A stretch of DNA of 64,000 bases from an uncultured Woeseia sp. (GTDB taxonomy: Bacteria; Pseudomonadota; Gammaproteobacteria; Steroidobacterales; Woeseiaceae), in assembly GCA_937925605.1 (NCBI GenBank), contig CALALV010000001.1, positions 1 to 64,000 on the forward strand, given 5' to 3'. Positions 17,356-26,082 of this stretch are shown piece after piece. Made by a program: the position numbers and the translations under genes. Numbering within the stretch: position 1 is the first letter of the stretch; each line of letters begins with the position of its first letter. The notes below the pieces were generated by a model. The model worked only from the letters and a program-made list of their open reading frames with translations, did not search any database and was not told the DNA's origin.

Positions 17356-20108
17356 CGACAGAGGCCAATGAGGGTTTCGGGATGGGCAGGTTTTTCGAGG
17401 AAATGCAATTGCGGCACAAGCTGGCGGTCATGCTGTCGGTATTCGTGCTGGGTTTCGTGTGGCTGGTCTACGACGAGATACTGAACGGCGTCGAGCGGCG
17501 CGCGGAAACCGCGGAGCTGCTCGAGCTGGCCGACCTGTCGGCCGTCGTCAGCGAAGTGGTTCACGCTCTGCAGAAGGAGCGCACGGTCTCGGCCGCGCTG
17601 CTGGGCGGTGCCGCCGTCGCGGCCGAGCTCACGCAGCTGCGGCAAATGAGCGACCGCCACGTGACGACGCTGCTTGCCACGCTCGAGGCCGGCGAAGCCG
17701 GTACCGAGGCAATGGCGGCCTTGATGCGCAACGCCCGCGGCCGGCTCAGCATGCTGGCGGCGACCCGCGCCGCGGTCAGCGGCGGACGCGCCGGGCTCGA
17801 CGAACTGCTGGCCGTCTACGGAGACGCGAATAGCGCGCTGCTGGAACTCGCCGCGGTACTGCCGCAGCATAGTTCGATCGGTGCGATCAACAATTCGTCG
17901 ATCGCCTACGTCGCGCTCATGCAGGGGAAGGAGCGCGCGGCGATCGAAGGCGCAATCCTCGCGAACGCGATTGCCGCCGATTACATCGACCACGCGGCAC
18001 TGGAGCGCGCTCGCGGGTTGCGCGAGGCGCAGGCCGTGTACACGCAGACCTTCGAGTCACTCGCATCGCCCCGGCTGCGGACGGACTGGGCCGAGGCCCG
18101 CATCGCGCGGCCGCTGGAGGATCTCGCAGAAATGCGCAGCGCCGTTTACGGGAGCGTCGAGCTCGCGGGATTCGGCATCGACGCAGGCAGCTGGCTGCGT
18201 GCGCAGGCCGAGATGCTCGGCCTGTTCGAGGACGTCCGTTCCGGCGCAGCCGAGGAGCTGCGTGCCGATCTCGGCGAGTTGCGCCGCGAGTCCGGCGCGG
18301 CCATGAACTTCGCCGTGCTGCTCGCGCTCGCGATCCTGTCCTACTGCGTCGTGTTCGGCGTCGCGATGGGCCAGGCGATCATGCGGCAGCTCGGCGCGGA
18401 TCCGCAGCGCCTCAAGACCGTCGTCAATGCCATCGCGAACGACGACCTCGATCTCGAGCCCGGGGACGCGGATTCGGCAACCGGGGTGTTCGCGGACGTG
18501 CTGCACATGCAGCGCCAGCTGCGGAGCCGGATAACGGCGGATCGCGAGGCGCTGGCCGAAAATTCGCGCATTCGCCAGGCGCTGGACAACGTCGACGGCA
18601 ACGTCATGATCGCGGACACCGACATGCGCATCGTGTACATGAACGATGCCATGACCGCCCTGCTGTACCGGGCGCAGGAGGATATTCGCAAGGACCTGCC
18701 CGACTTCGACGCACGCAACCTGATCGGCAACAGCATCGAGATGTTCGCCGGCAGGCGCTCCGTCAAGGGCGGCTTCCTGGGCGAGCTGATGGCGCAGCAC
18801 GAGACGGAACTGACGCTCGGCGGCCGCACGCTGCGGGTCGTCGTCAACCCTGTCTGCTCCACGGACCGCGAGCCGCTCGGCGTCGTGGTCGAGTGGACCG
18901 ACCGCACGCAGGAAATCGCGATGGAGGCCGACGTGCACCGCGTCGTCGAGAGCGCACTGGCGGGTGACCTCAGTCCGCGCATCGAGATCGCGAACAAGCA
19001 GGGCTTCTTCCGCGAGCTGTCCGAAACCGTCAATCGCCTGCTCGAGGTGGCCGAATGCGTCATCGGCGACACGCAGCGAGTGTTCGGCGCGATGGCAGCA
19101 GGTCGGCTCGACGAAATGATCACGTCCGAGTACGCGGGCTCCTTTGGCCAGCTGCGCAGGGATGCGAACGCGACCGTGGCCAAGCTGACGGAGGTCGTCA
19201 GCGGCATTCTCGACTCCTCGGCCCAGGTGAAGGCCGGCGTCGACGAGATCTCGCAGGGCAACCGCGTATTGAGCGAACGCACCGAGGAGCAGGCGGCGAG
19301 CCTCGAGGAAACCGCCGCGAGCATGGAACAGATGACGACGACCGTCCGGCAGAACGCGGACAACGCCTCCGAGGCCAACCAGCTCGCCCAGGACGCGCGC
19401 GAGCAGGCGGAGAAGGGCGGCGCGGTGGTCAGCCAGGCGGTCCTCGCCATGCGGGAGATCAACGATTCGAGCCGCAAGATCTCGGACATCATCGGTGTCA
19501 TCGACGAGATCGCGTTCCAGACCAACCTGCTGGCGCTGAACGCATCGGTGGAAGCGGCGCGCGCCGGCGAACAGGGCCGCGGCTTCGCGGTAGTTGCGAG
19601 CGAAGTGCGCAACCTCGCGGGACGCAGCGCGACCGCTGCCCGGGAAATCAAGGACCTGATCGAGGACAGCGGCGGCAAGGTCGAGGAAGGCTCGCGACTG
19701 GTCAACGAGTCGGGCGAGATGCTCGAGGGCATCGTCAACGGCGTCAAGAAAGTCACGGACATCGTCGGCGAGATCGCCGCGGCCAGCCATGAGCAGGCGG
19801 TCGGCATCAACGAGGTGAGCCAGTCGATCCTGCAGATGGACGGGCTGACGCAGCAGAACGCGGCACTGGTCGAGGAGGCCGCCGCGGCCAGCGAGGCGCT
19901 GCGCGGCCAGGCCACGGACCTGAGCCGCCTGATGGCCTTCTTCGGCGCCCGCGCGGAAGAGGGTCCGGAGCCGGCCTACGACGGCATCGAACGTCGCGGG
20001 ACGGACCGGCCGTGGGCCCGCCCGGCAGCCGGCGAGGAACCGGCGGCGCTCGTGGTCGCCGGCAGCGAGGCGGCCCAGTGGAGCGACGAAGAGTGGGAAG
20101 AATTCTGA
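17352..20108 (+). CDS. chemoreceptor with nitrate/nitrite-sensing-type and PAS domains and CheR-docking tail
   Basis: This is a 918-residue methyl-accepting chemotaxis protein. Transmembrane helix 1 lies near residues 22-40. A large helical periplasmic domain of the NIT type follows ([12 protein letters not shown] and related segments, about 50-310), then helix 2 near 318-340. A PAS-like domain comes next (about 410-510, [22 protein letters not shown]), then HAMP-like linkers and the signalling hairpin ([21 protein letters not shown]). The protein ends EEWEEF, which fits the W-x-x-F pentapeptide that tethers CheR and CheB in other bacteria. Lying inside the operon between cheW and cheR, it is probably the main high-abundance receptor. 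The actual ligand cannot be read. Confidence 0.93.
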   Translation: MTTEANEGFGMGRFFEEMQLRHKLAVMLSVFVLGFVWLVYDEILNGVERRAETAELLELADLSAVVSEVVHALQKERTVSAALLGGAAVAAELTQLRQMSDRHVTTLLATLEAGEAGTEAMAALMRNARGRLSMLAATRAAVSGGRAGLDELLAVYGDANSALLELAAVLPQHSSIGAINNSSIAYVALMQGKERAAIEGAILANAIAADYIDHAALERARGLREAQAVYTQTFESLASPRLRTDWAEARIARPLEDLAEMRSAVYGSVELAGFGIDAGSWLRAQAEMLGLFEDVRSGAAEELRADLGELRRESGAAMNFAVLLALAILSYCVVFGVAMGQAIMRQLGADPQRLKTVVNAIANDDLDLEPGDADSATGVFADVLHMQRQLRSRITADREALAENSRIRQALDNVDGNVMIADTDMRIVYMNDAMTALLYRAQEDIRKDLPDFDARNLIGNSIEMFAGRRSVKGGFLGELMAQHETELTLGGRTLRVVVNPVCSTDREPLGVVVEWTDRTQEIAMEADVHRVVESALAGDLSPRIEIANKQGFFRELSETVNRLLEVAECVIGDTQRVFGAMAAGRLDEMITSEYAGSFGQLRRDANATVAKLTEVVSGILDSSAQVKAGVDEISQGNRVLSERTEEQAASLEETAASMEQMTTTVRQNADNASEANQLAQDAREQAEKGGAVVSQAVLAMREINDSSRKISDIIGVIDEIAFQTNLLALNASVEAARAGEQGRGFAVVASEVRNLAGRSATAAREIKDLIEDSGGKVEEGSRLVNESGEMLEGIVNGVKKVTDIVGEIAAASHEQAVGINEVSQSILQMDGLTQQNAALVEEAAAASEALRGQATDLSRLMAFFGARAEEGPEPAYDGIERRGTDRPWARPAAGEEPAALVVAGSEAAQWSDEEWEEF

Positions 20109-20194
20109 TCCGGATCCCGGTCGGCGCCGGTGCCGTGCCCGTGCACGCAGCCGGCCTGCCGGCTACCGACCGCAGTGAGGCGGAAAGCGAAACC

Positions 20195-20635
20195 ATGACG
20201 ACGAACAGCAAGCCGCGGAAGAAGACGCGTCGCGCCGCGAAGAAGAATGTGGCGAAGACGAAAAGCAGCGCCGCACCGCGCCGCCGCGCGGCGAAAAAGA
20301 AGACGCCGGCCGCGAAAAAGGCGACACCGCCCGAACTCGTGCTCGCGCCGCGCCTGTCGATTCGCGATGCGGCCGGTCTTACGCAGCAGCTCGAGGCCGG
20401 GCCGGCGCTCGTCGATGCGACGGCGCTGGAGTCGGTCGACACCGCCGTGCTGCAGCTGCTGGTCGCCTACGCCAACGCGTCGCAGCGGGCGGGCCGCAAG
20501 GTGCGCTGGAAAGACGCGGGTACGCTGGCCGCTGCGCTGCGCCTCGCCGGCCTTACGCAGTGCATCGAATTCGACGCGCCGGGTGCCGACACGGAGATCC
20601 CTGCGGACGAGGACGGGCTGTGTCCGGTCTTCTGA
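20195..20635 (+). CDS. STAS-domain protein with a lysine-rich, histone H1-like N-terminus
   Basis: The protein is 146 residues from the ATG at 20195, chosen because the upstream in-frame part encodes non-protein-like sequence and GAGG lies before this ATG. Residues 1-45 are packed with K, R, A and P (RKKTRRAAKKN, RRRAAKKKTPAAKK). Residues 48-135 form a STAS domain of the anti-sigma-antagonist type (LVDATALESVDTAVLQLLVAY). STAS proteins occur in some chemotaxis operons, but their role there is unsettled. The basic tail is unusual for this family and would bind nucleic acid or other polyanions. It overlaps the start of the following gene. Confidence 0.75.
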   Translation: MTTNSKPRKKTRRAAKKNVAKTKSSAAPRRRAAKKKTPAAKKATPPELVLAPRLSIRDAAGLTQQLEAGPALVDATALESVDTAVLQLLVAYANASQRAGRKVRWKDAGTLAAALRLAGLTQCIEFDAPGADTEIPADEDGLCPVF

Positions 20636-21099
20636 ACAACAGCGCCTGTCTGCCCGGCGAAGAAGAGGGCGACCGCGCCCGTTTCCTCGAACTTTGTGCG
20701 TCGCAGCTGCAGACCGCTGTCGAGGACGCGAAGCAGAAGTCCGAGCTGGTGTCCCGGGCCGCGATTACGACCGCGGGTCGTCTTGCGGAACTCGGCGCGG
20801 CCGGGAATGCCGATGCCGCGGACGCTGCCGAGGCGATGAACAGCCTGTTCGTGCACCTGCAGTTCGCTGACCGGCTGGACCAGCAGGTCAGCAACGTACG
20901 CAAGAACCTGCTGCTGCTCGCCGGTTTCGTTGCCGGCGATGAAGCTGACTGGGCAGCCTTGCTCGAGCGCGCGCGGGGATCCTACACGATGGAGGACGAG
21001 CGGCGGGCGTTCGACCGGGCTTTCGGCGGACCTGCGCACGCGGCGGCCGCGGCGGACGAGAGGATCGAGCTGTTCGGCGGAGGCGGCAGCGATGACTGA
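20620..21099 (+). CDS. conserved helical protein of unknown function in che operon
   Basis: This 159-residue protein is not recognised with certainty. It begins at a GTG overlapping the end of the STAS gene by 16 bases and ends overlapping the cheR start (ATGACTGA). It is almost entirely helical, with a central amphipathic stretch (MNSLFVHLQFADRLDQQVSNV) that recalls the four-helix, CheZ-like or receptor-binding type of protein, and it has a Gly/Asp-rich end. Tight coupling on both sides argues for a role in chemotaxis signalling. A CheZ-like phosphatase is one possibility because no other cheZ is seen here; this is only a suggestion. Confidence 0.6.
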   Translation: MSGLLNNSACLPGEEEGDRARFLELCASQLQTAVEDAKQKSELVSRAAITTAGRLAELGAAGNADAADAAEAMNSLFVHLQFADRLDQQVSNVRKNLLLLAGFVAGDEADWAALLERARGSYTMEDERRAFDRAFGGPAHAAAAADERIELFGGGGSDD

Positions 21100-21958
21100 C
21101 GCCCCGCACAGGCAGCGTCCCCCGAGCGGCCCGGTCCTGCCGGCGCGCCCGGAGCTGAGCGACGGCGCGTTCGACGGCATTCGCGGACTGCTGCGTGACA
21201 AGACCGGCATAGCGGTCAGCGAGACCAAGCGCCACCTCGTGTCGCGGCGCCTCGCGTCGCGCCTGCGGGAGCTGGACTGCGAGACCTACGCCGACTACCT
21301 CGCGTTGCTCGAAACCGGCGACGCAGGGGAACTGCAGGCCTTCACGAACGCGATGACGACTAACCAGACCTCCTTTTTTCGCGAGCGACACCACTTCGAG
21401 TATCTCGCCGACAGCCTGTTGCCGCAGCTCGACCGGGAAAAGCGGCAGGGCCGCCGGCGCCTGCGCCTCTGGTCGGCCGGCTGTTCCACGGGCGAGGAGG
21501 CCTATTCGATCGCGATGACGCTGCGCGAGCACCTGCCGGCGATCGACAGCTGGGATGCCCGCATCCTGTGCACGGACATCGATTCGAGCGTCATCGCGCA
21601 CGCGCGCGAAGGGCGCTACAGCGAACGCCAGGTCGAGAGCGTGCCGGATGCGCTGCGCAATCGCTGGCTGGACCGCGACGGAGATACCTGGGTCGTGCGC
21701 GAGGGTCTCCGGGCGCTGACGGTGTTCAAGCAGCTGAACCTGTTGCAGGGCTGGCCGATGCGCGGCCCGTTCGATGCCGTGTTCTGTCGCAACGTGTTCA
21801 TCTACTTCGAACGCGCGACGCAGCTGCGCCTGGTCGACCGCATCGCCGAGCTGCTGGACGACGGCGGCTACCTGTTCCTCGGGCACTCGGAAAGCGTCAT
21901 CAACGCGAGCGAACGCTTCCGGCTGGTCGGCAAGACAATCTACAGGAAGGTGCGCTAA
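21092..21958 (+). CDS. cheR: chemotaxis methyltransferase CheR
   Basis: This 288-residue CheR has the N-terminal helical domain (FDGIRGLLRDKTGIAVSETKRHLVSRRL). The SAM-binding domain includes TNQTSFFRE, LWSAGCSTGEEAYSIAM, ILCTDID and FDAVFCRNVFIYF. It methylates glutamates on receptors. The start at 21092 overlaps the previous gene and the stop (TAATG) overlaps cheD. It is likely recruited by the WEEF tail of the operon receptor. Confidence 0.95.
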   Translation: MTDAPHRQRPPSGPVLPARPELSDGAFDGIRGLLRDKTGIAVSETKRHLVSRRLASRLRELDCETYADYLALLETGDAGELQAFTNAMTTNQTSFFRERHHFEYLADSLLPQLDREKRQGRRRLRLWSAGCSTGEEAYSIAMTLREHLPAIDSWDARILCTDIDSSVIAHAREGRYSERQVESVPDALRNRWLDRDGDTWVVREGLRALTVFKQLNLLQGWPMRGPFDAVFCRNVFIYFERATQLRLVDRIAELLDDGGYLFLGHSESVINASERFRLVGKTIYRKVR

Positions 21959-22608
21959 TGGTCGCCCGGCCCGTCAACCGGCAGGAGTGTCCGCCGGCTC
22001 TGCCCGGATTCGAGCACGTGTCCCGCAGCTTCAACCCGGTGTTCGAGCAGTGGACCGCACGCGTGCTGCCCGGCCAGTTCTACGTGACGCGCGACGACGA
22101 GATCGTCACGACCGTGCTCGGCTCCTGCGTGGCCGCCTGCATACGCGATACGGAGCTGGGCGTCGGCGGCATGAATCACTTCATGCTGCCCACGGACGAC
22201 GGCTTGCGCAACAACGACCCGGACGGCGGTGCCGCGCTGCTGACGCGGTTCGGCGTGGCCGCGATGGAGTCGCTGGTCAACGAGATCATGAAACTCGGGG
22301 GCAGCCGCGCGCGGCTCGAAATGAAACTGTTCGGCGGCGGCAACGTACTCGGCATGCCGGGCCAGCATGTCGGTATGCGCAACATCCGCTTCGTGCGGGA
22401 GTTCGCCCGTGTCGAGCGCATCCCGGTGGCGGCGGAGGACCTCGGCGGCGATGCGCCGCGCAAGCTCAATTACTTTCCGCGGACCGGCAAGGTCATGCTG
22501 AAGCGCCTGCGCTCGGCGCAGTCGGACGGCGTCGTCATGCGCGAGCGACAGTACCAGAGTTCCATCTGCGGCAACGACAAGACGGGGGCAGTGTACCTGT
22601 TCGACTGA
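21958..22608 (+). CDS. cheD: receptor glutamine deamidase CheD
   Basis: This 216-residue CheD-family enzyme has the catalytic Cys in TTVLGSCVAACI and the His in GGMNHFMLP, and the signature KLFGGGNVLG is present. It deamidates selected receptor glutamines. Its ATG overlaps the cheR stop codon, and cheB follows after 15 bases. Confidence 0.93.
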   Translation: MVARPVNRQECPPALPGFEHVSRSFNPVFEQWTARVLPGQFYVTRDDEIVTTVLGSCVAACIRDTELGVGGMNHFMLPTDDGLRNNDPDGGAALLTRFGVAAMESLVNEIMKLGGSRARLEMKLFGGGNVLGMPGQHVGMRNIRFVREFARVERIPVAAEDLGGDAPRKLNYFPRTGKVMLKRLRSAQSDGVVMRERQYQSSICGNDKTGAVYLFD

Positions 22609-22623
22609 ACGGGTACCGGGGGC

Positions 22624-23712
22624 ATGAGGCGGCTGCGGGTACTGGTTATCGACGACTCGGCGCTGATGCGCCGGCTGTTGACGGAGCTGATCAATTCCGA
22701 CCCCGGCGTGATGGTCGTCGGCACCGCGACCGATCCCTACGACGCGCGCGAGAAGATCAAGGTCCTGCACCCGGACGTGCTGACGCTCGACGTCGAAATG
22801 CCCAAGATGGACGGCCTGCAGTTCCTCAAGAACCTGATGCGCCTGCGGCCGATGCCGGTGGTCATGATCTCGAGCCTGACCCAGAGAGGCGCCGACCTGA
22901 CCTTCCGGGCGCTCGAACTAGGCGCCATCGACTTCGTCGGCAAACCGCGGCTGAACGTCGAGCACGCGATGCAGGATTATGCCGAGGAAATCATCCGCAA
23001 GATCAAGGCCGCCGCGCTGGTCGACGTCGGGACGCTGCATCCGCCGCTGTCGCCGGGCGCGGTCGACACGGCGTTGCAGCAGGCCCTCGTGCTCGGCAAG
23101 CCGCTGCGCGACGAACACCGGGTCATCGGTATCGGCGCATCGACCGGCGGGACGGAAGCGATCCGGCAGCTGCTGCAGCACGCGCGCCCGGGCTGCCCCG
23201 GCATCGTCATCGTGCAGCACATCCCGGTCGAGTTCAGCGCCTCGTTCGCGGCCAGGCTCGACCGCAACAGCGACCTGGACGTCTGCGAGGCGCGCGCGGG
23301 CCAGCCGGTGCTGCCGGGCCACGCCTACGTCGCGCCCGGTGACCGCCACCTGACGCTGAGCGAGGAGCGCGGCACGCTGTACTGCCAGCTCGACGACGGC
23401 GAGCGCGTGAACGGGCATCGGCCGGCCGTCGACCGGCTGTTCGCGTCGATCGCGCAGCACGCCGGCGCCCGCGCGCTCGGCATCCTGCTCACCGGGATGG
23501 GACGGGACGGCGCTGCGGGCCTGCTCGAGATGCAGAGGGCCGGGGCGGCCACGATCGCCCAGGACGAGGCCAGCAGCCAGATCTGGGGCATGCCGCGCGC
23601 GGCCGTGGAGCTGGGCGCCGCGGCGGAAGTGCTCGGCCTGGCCAATATTGCGACCCGGCTCGGGCCCGCGGCGGCCATTCAAGAATCGCTGGCCGTGGCC
23701 GATACGGTATGA
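22624..23712 (+). CDS. cheB: chemotaxis methylesterase CheB
   Basis: This 362-residue protein has a receiver domain (acidic pair near residue 10, phosphoacceptor Asp56 in LTLDVEMPKMDG) and a C-terminal methylesterase. The catalytic Ser is in IGASTGGTEAI, His in IVQHIP and Asp in GMGRDGAAGL. It removes methyl groups from receptors and deamidates them when phosphorylated by CheA. Confidence 0.95.
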   Translation: MRRLRVLVIDDSALMRRLLTELINSDPGVMVVGTATDPYDAREKIKVLHPDVLTLDVEMPKMDGLQFLKNLMRLRPMPVVMISSLTQRGADLTFRALELGAIDFVGKPRLNVEHAMQDYAEEIIRKIKAAALVDVGTLHPPLSPGAVDTALQQALVLGKPLRDEHRVIGIGASTGGTEAIRQLLQHARPGCPGIVIVQHIPVEFSASFAARLDRNSDLDVCEARAGQPVLPGHAYVAPGDRHLTLSEERGTLYCQLDDGERVNGHRPAVDRLFASIAQHAGARALGILLTGMGRDGAAGLLEMQRAGAATIAQDEASSQIWGMPRAAVELGAAAEVLGLANIATRLGPAAAIQESLAVADTV

Positions 23713-23714
23713 GG

Positions 23715-23739
23715 TGGAGCCGGTTCGCGTCCGGCTCCA
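23715..23739 (+). terminator. hairpin after cheB (attenuator or stabiliser)
   Basis: A perfect 9-bp stem (TGGAGCCGG with CCGGCTCCA, loop 7) follows directly on the cheB stop codon. No T run follows, so transcription probably continues into the second cheY at reduced or buffered level. Confidence 0.4.
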
Positions 23740-23782
23740 GGGCGAAAACCATAGAGACGGAATCTCCAGGCAGGTAAGCGAA

Positions 23783-24145
23783 ATGAAAATTCTGGTAGTT
23801 GACGACAGCTCGGCCATGCGCATGATGGTCGTGCGGACCCTGCGGCAGGCAGGCTTCGGCGGCAACGACGTCGAGCAGGCGGAGGACGGCGCGGTGGCGC
23901 TGGACAAGATCCGGGCCAGCTGCCCTGATCTCGTGCTGGCCGACTGGAACATGCCGAACATGACCGGCATCGAACTGCTGGACGCGCTGCGCGCCGAGAA
24001 CAACGAGGTGGACTTCGGCTTCATCACCACCGAGTCGACCCAGGAAATGCGCAGGAAGGCGACCGACGCCGGCGCGAAATTCCTGATCTCCAAACCCTTC
24101 ACCGTCGAGTCCTTCGAAAAGGTACTCAGCCTGGTCATGAACTAG
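23783..24145 (+). CDS. second CheY-type response regulator
   Basis: This 120-residue receiver domain (MKILVVDDSSAMR, Asp in LADWNMPNMTG, Thr in FITTES, Lys in ISKPFT) resembles the enterobacterial CheY type (NMPNM) more closely than the first CheY of the operon does. It lies after the cheB hairpin, with the CheC/CheX-like gene 19 bases downstream. It may be the one that binds the motor, with the other acting as a phosphate sink, but the sequence does not settle this. Confidence 0.9.
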   Translation: MKILVVDDSSAMRMMVVRTLRQAGFGGNDVEQAEDGAVALDKIRASCPDLVLADWNMPNMTGIELLDALRAENNEVDFGFITTESTQEMRRKATDAGAKFLISKPFTVESFEKVLSLVMN

Positions 24146-24164
24146 GCGCGGAGGGCGGCAATTC

Positions 24165-24629
24165 ATGAGTACCAGCTACGTCATGCCCGAGCCGAAGGCG
24201 ATTTCGGCCCTGCTCGAGATGATCTTCGGTGACGGCGTCAAAGTCGACAAGGCCGCGGCCGACGTCACCGGCAAGACCGTGGCCACGTTCGTCGACGACA
24301 GCGACCGGCTGGTCGCGCTGTGCGCCTGCGACGACCAGTTCGTCGGCTACTCGGGCGGCGCGCTGTCGATGATCCCGCCGGACGCCGTCAACGAGATCCT
24401 GGCGGGTGGCGAGATGACGCCCGTCATGCGCGACAATTTCTACGAGGTGATGAACATCTGCTCGAAGCTGCTGATGTCCGATTCGAGCGCGCACCTGCGC
24501 CTGCACAAGACGCTGCCGGCGGAACAGGCAGGCGCGGCGATCGCCGAGCTCGAGGCGGCCACGGGAATCGGCTTCCAGGTCGACATCCCGCGCTACGGCG
24601 CCGGCTGCATGCACTTCCTCGTGACCTGA
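24165..24629 (+). CDS. CheC/CheX-like protein of the che operon
   Basis: This 154-residue protein has one central helical motif (AVNEILAGGEM then DNFYEVMNICSKLLM) of the sort seen in CheC/CheX phosphatase-family proteins, flanked by beta strands (GKTVATFVDD, GCMHFLVT). The classic E-x3-N pair of CheX is not clear, so catalysis is uncertain. Its position right after a cheY supports a role with phospho-CheY. It is the last gene of the operon and converges with the DUF1080 gene 12 bases away. Confidence 0.55.
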   Translation: MSTSYVMPEPKAISALLEMIFGDGVKVDKAAADVTGKTVATFVDDSDRLVALCACDDQFVGYSGGALSMIPPDAVNEILAGGEMTPVMRDNFYEVMNICSKLLMSDSSAHLRLHKTLPAEQAGAAIAELEAATGIGFQVDIPRYGAGCMHFLVT

Positions 24630-24641
24630 GGCGGCCGGCCT

Positions 24642-25457
24642 TCAGCGCCCGGCGGGAGCCTCCAGGCCGGATGGGCAGTCGCCGAGATCGACCAGCTCGA
24701 CCCGGCGAAACTGGATAGGGTGACCCTCGCTCTGCAGCGCGATAAAGCCGCCCGGCAGCCGCGCGCCGGCGCGCAGCAGCGATTCGTCGTGTCCCGAGAC
24801 CACGCCGCCGCCGGTCGTCGGCCGTGCGTACTCGAGCACGGCCTCGCCTCCGACGTAGTGGACGATGCGTTCGTCACCCAGCACCAGGGCCTCTGCCAGC
24901 ACCCATTCGTCGCCGTAGACGGTGGGCGCGGCGGCCTCGATGCAATGCTGCTCGACGCGCTGACCTCCGATCACGACGTGCGTGCCGGGCGTGCACAGGT
25001 TGCCTGTCGGTCGGGCCACGCCGGGCTCCAGGCCGCCGAGAAACTGCAGCTCCAGCGAAATCGGGAAGTCCTGGTCGCGGCGCATCGAGCCCGGCGACTG
25101 GGCGTGCAGCATCGCGCCGCTGTTACGCCATGCCCACGCGGGCGCGCCCGGCGCAGGCTCGGCGACGAAACGGTATTCCACGCGCAGGCGGTAGTGGCTG
25201 AACGGCCGCGCGTAAAACAGGTGGCCGAAGCGCTCGTCGAAACGATCGTAGCCGTCGTAGCTGACCGTCAGCAGCCCGTCCTCGACCCGGAACGTGTCCG
25301 CGAAGTTTTCGCCGGCCGGGTAGCCGCGGATCTTCGCGGTCCAGCCGTCGAGATCGCGGCCGTTGAACAGCGGCTGCCAGTCGCCGTCGCAGCCGGCCCG
25401 GGCGGGCAGCGCGACGCAGAGCGCCAGCAGGGCGAGGCTCAGGCGTGCGGCGCCCAA
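24642..25457 (-). CDS. DUF1080 / 3-keto-disaccharide hydrolase-family protein, exported
   Basis: This 271-residue protein has a Sec signal peptide (LSLALLALCVALPARAG). The family core reads WQPLFNGRDLDGWTAK, YRLRVEYRF, NSGAMLHAQSP and a closing GFIALQSEGHPIQFRRVEL. The Pfam family (PF06439) is a concanavalin-like fold with members that cleave 3-keto-glycosides. It overlaps the preceding subunit-3 gene by 19 bases with a TTG start, so it is translationally coupled to the oxidoreductase operon. A second member is encoded divergently at 27862. Confidence 0.85.
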   Translation of the reverse strand: MGAARLSLALLALCVALPARAGCDGDWQPLFNGRDLDGWTAKIRGYPAGENFADTFRVEDGLLTVSYDGYDRFDERFGHLFYARPFSHYRLRVEYRFVAEPAPGAPAWAWRNSGAMLHAQSPGSMRRDQDFPISLELQFLGGLEPGVARPTGNLCTPGTHVVIGGQRVEQHCIEAAAPTVYGDEWVLAEALVLGDERIVHYVGGEAVLEYARPTTGGGVVSGHDESLLRAGARLPGGFIALQSEGHPIQFRRVELVDLGDCPSGLEAPAGR

Positions 25458-26062
25458 GCGCGCTCGCCCGCTTCGTAGGGCACGCAGGGATCGTAGCGCC
25501 CCGGCGTTTCCGCGTAACGCAGCGCCTGCGTGTAGCCGATCTCGGACGTGAAGTAGCCGAGCAGGGCCAGCTCTTTCATCATCCGGAAGAAGTGCGGGGG
25601 CTCGCCGTCGGCGCGCGCCTGCGTCGCGGCGTACTGCTCGGCGTCCAGAGCCTCGAGCACTGCGAGGCGTTCGGCGCCGGTCGCGGCCATGAACGTCTTG
25701 CCGTGGGCGGCCCCGGTCCGTTCGTCGAGTTCGACGAGGCCGTCGCGGAACACGCGCTGGTCGTCCGGCCAGTAGCAGTCGCTGACCATCAGCGCCATGA
25801 ACGGGCCGACGCCGGCGGCCTTCGCGCCGGGCGTGTCGGTCTCCGGCAGCAGCGTGTCGGCCATTTCGTCGAGCAACGCGACCTCGTCCGCCGTGAACAG
25901 GCCGACGCCGGCACCGGTTGCCGGCGGCGCCTCGGCCGCGCGTTCGCAGCCGGCGAGCAGCGCGGCCTGTCCGACCAGCGCGCTGCCGCCGAGCAGGGCG
26001 GCGACGCGCTTCAGCATTTCCCGGCGGTTGATGGTCACGGGCGCTACGTCTTCGTCTGCCAT
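25439..26062 (-). CDS. gluconate 2-dehydrogenase subunit 3-family protein, Tat-exported
   Basis: This small subunit is 207 residues from the ATG at 26062, chosen for the upstream AGGGAG with 7-base spacing; a GTG at 26086 overlapping the GMC stop is the alternative. The N-terminus has a twin-arginine signal (NRREMLKRV followed by a hydrophobic stretch ending LLAGC, also a possible lipobox). The body matches gluconate 2-dehydrogenase subunit 3 (LFTADEVALLDEMADTLLPE, GYFTSEIGYTQALRY). Such subunits carry a GMC flavoprotein partner across the inner membrane. It lies directly after the GMC gene. Confidence 0.88.
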   Translation of the reverse strand: MADEDVAPVTINRREMLKRVAALLGGSALVGQAALLAGCERAAEAPPATGAGVGLFTADEVALLDEMADTLLPETDTPGAKAAGVGPFMALMVSDCYWPDDQRVFRDGLVELDERTGAAHGKTFMAATGAERLAVLEALDAEQYAATQARADGEPPHFFRMMKELALLGYFTSEIGYTQALRYAETPGRYDPCVPYEAGERAWAPHA

Positions 26063-26082
26063 GTCCTCACTCCCTGTCCTGT

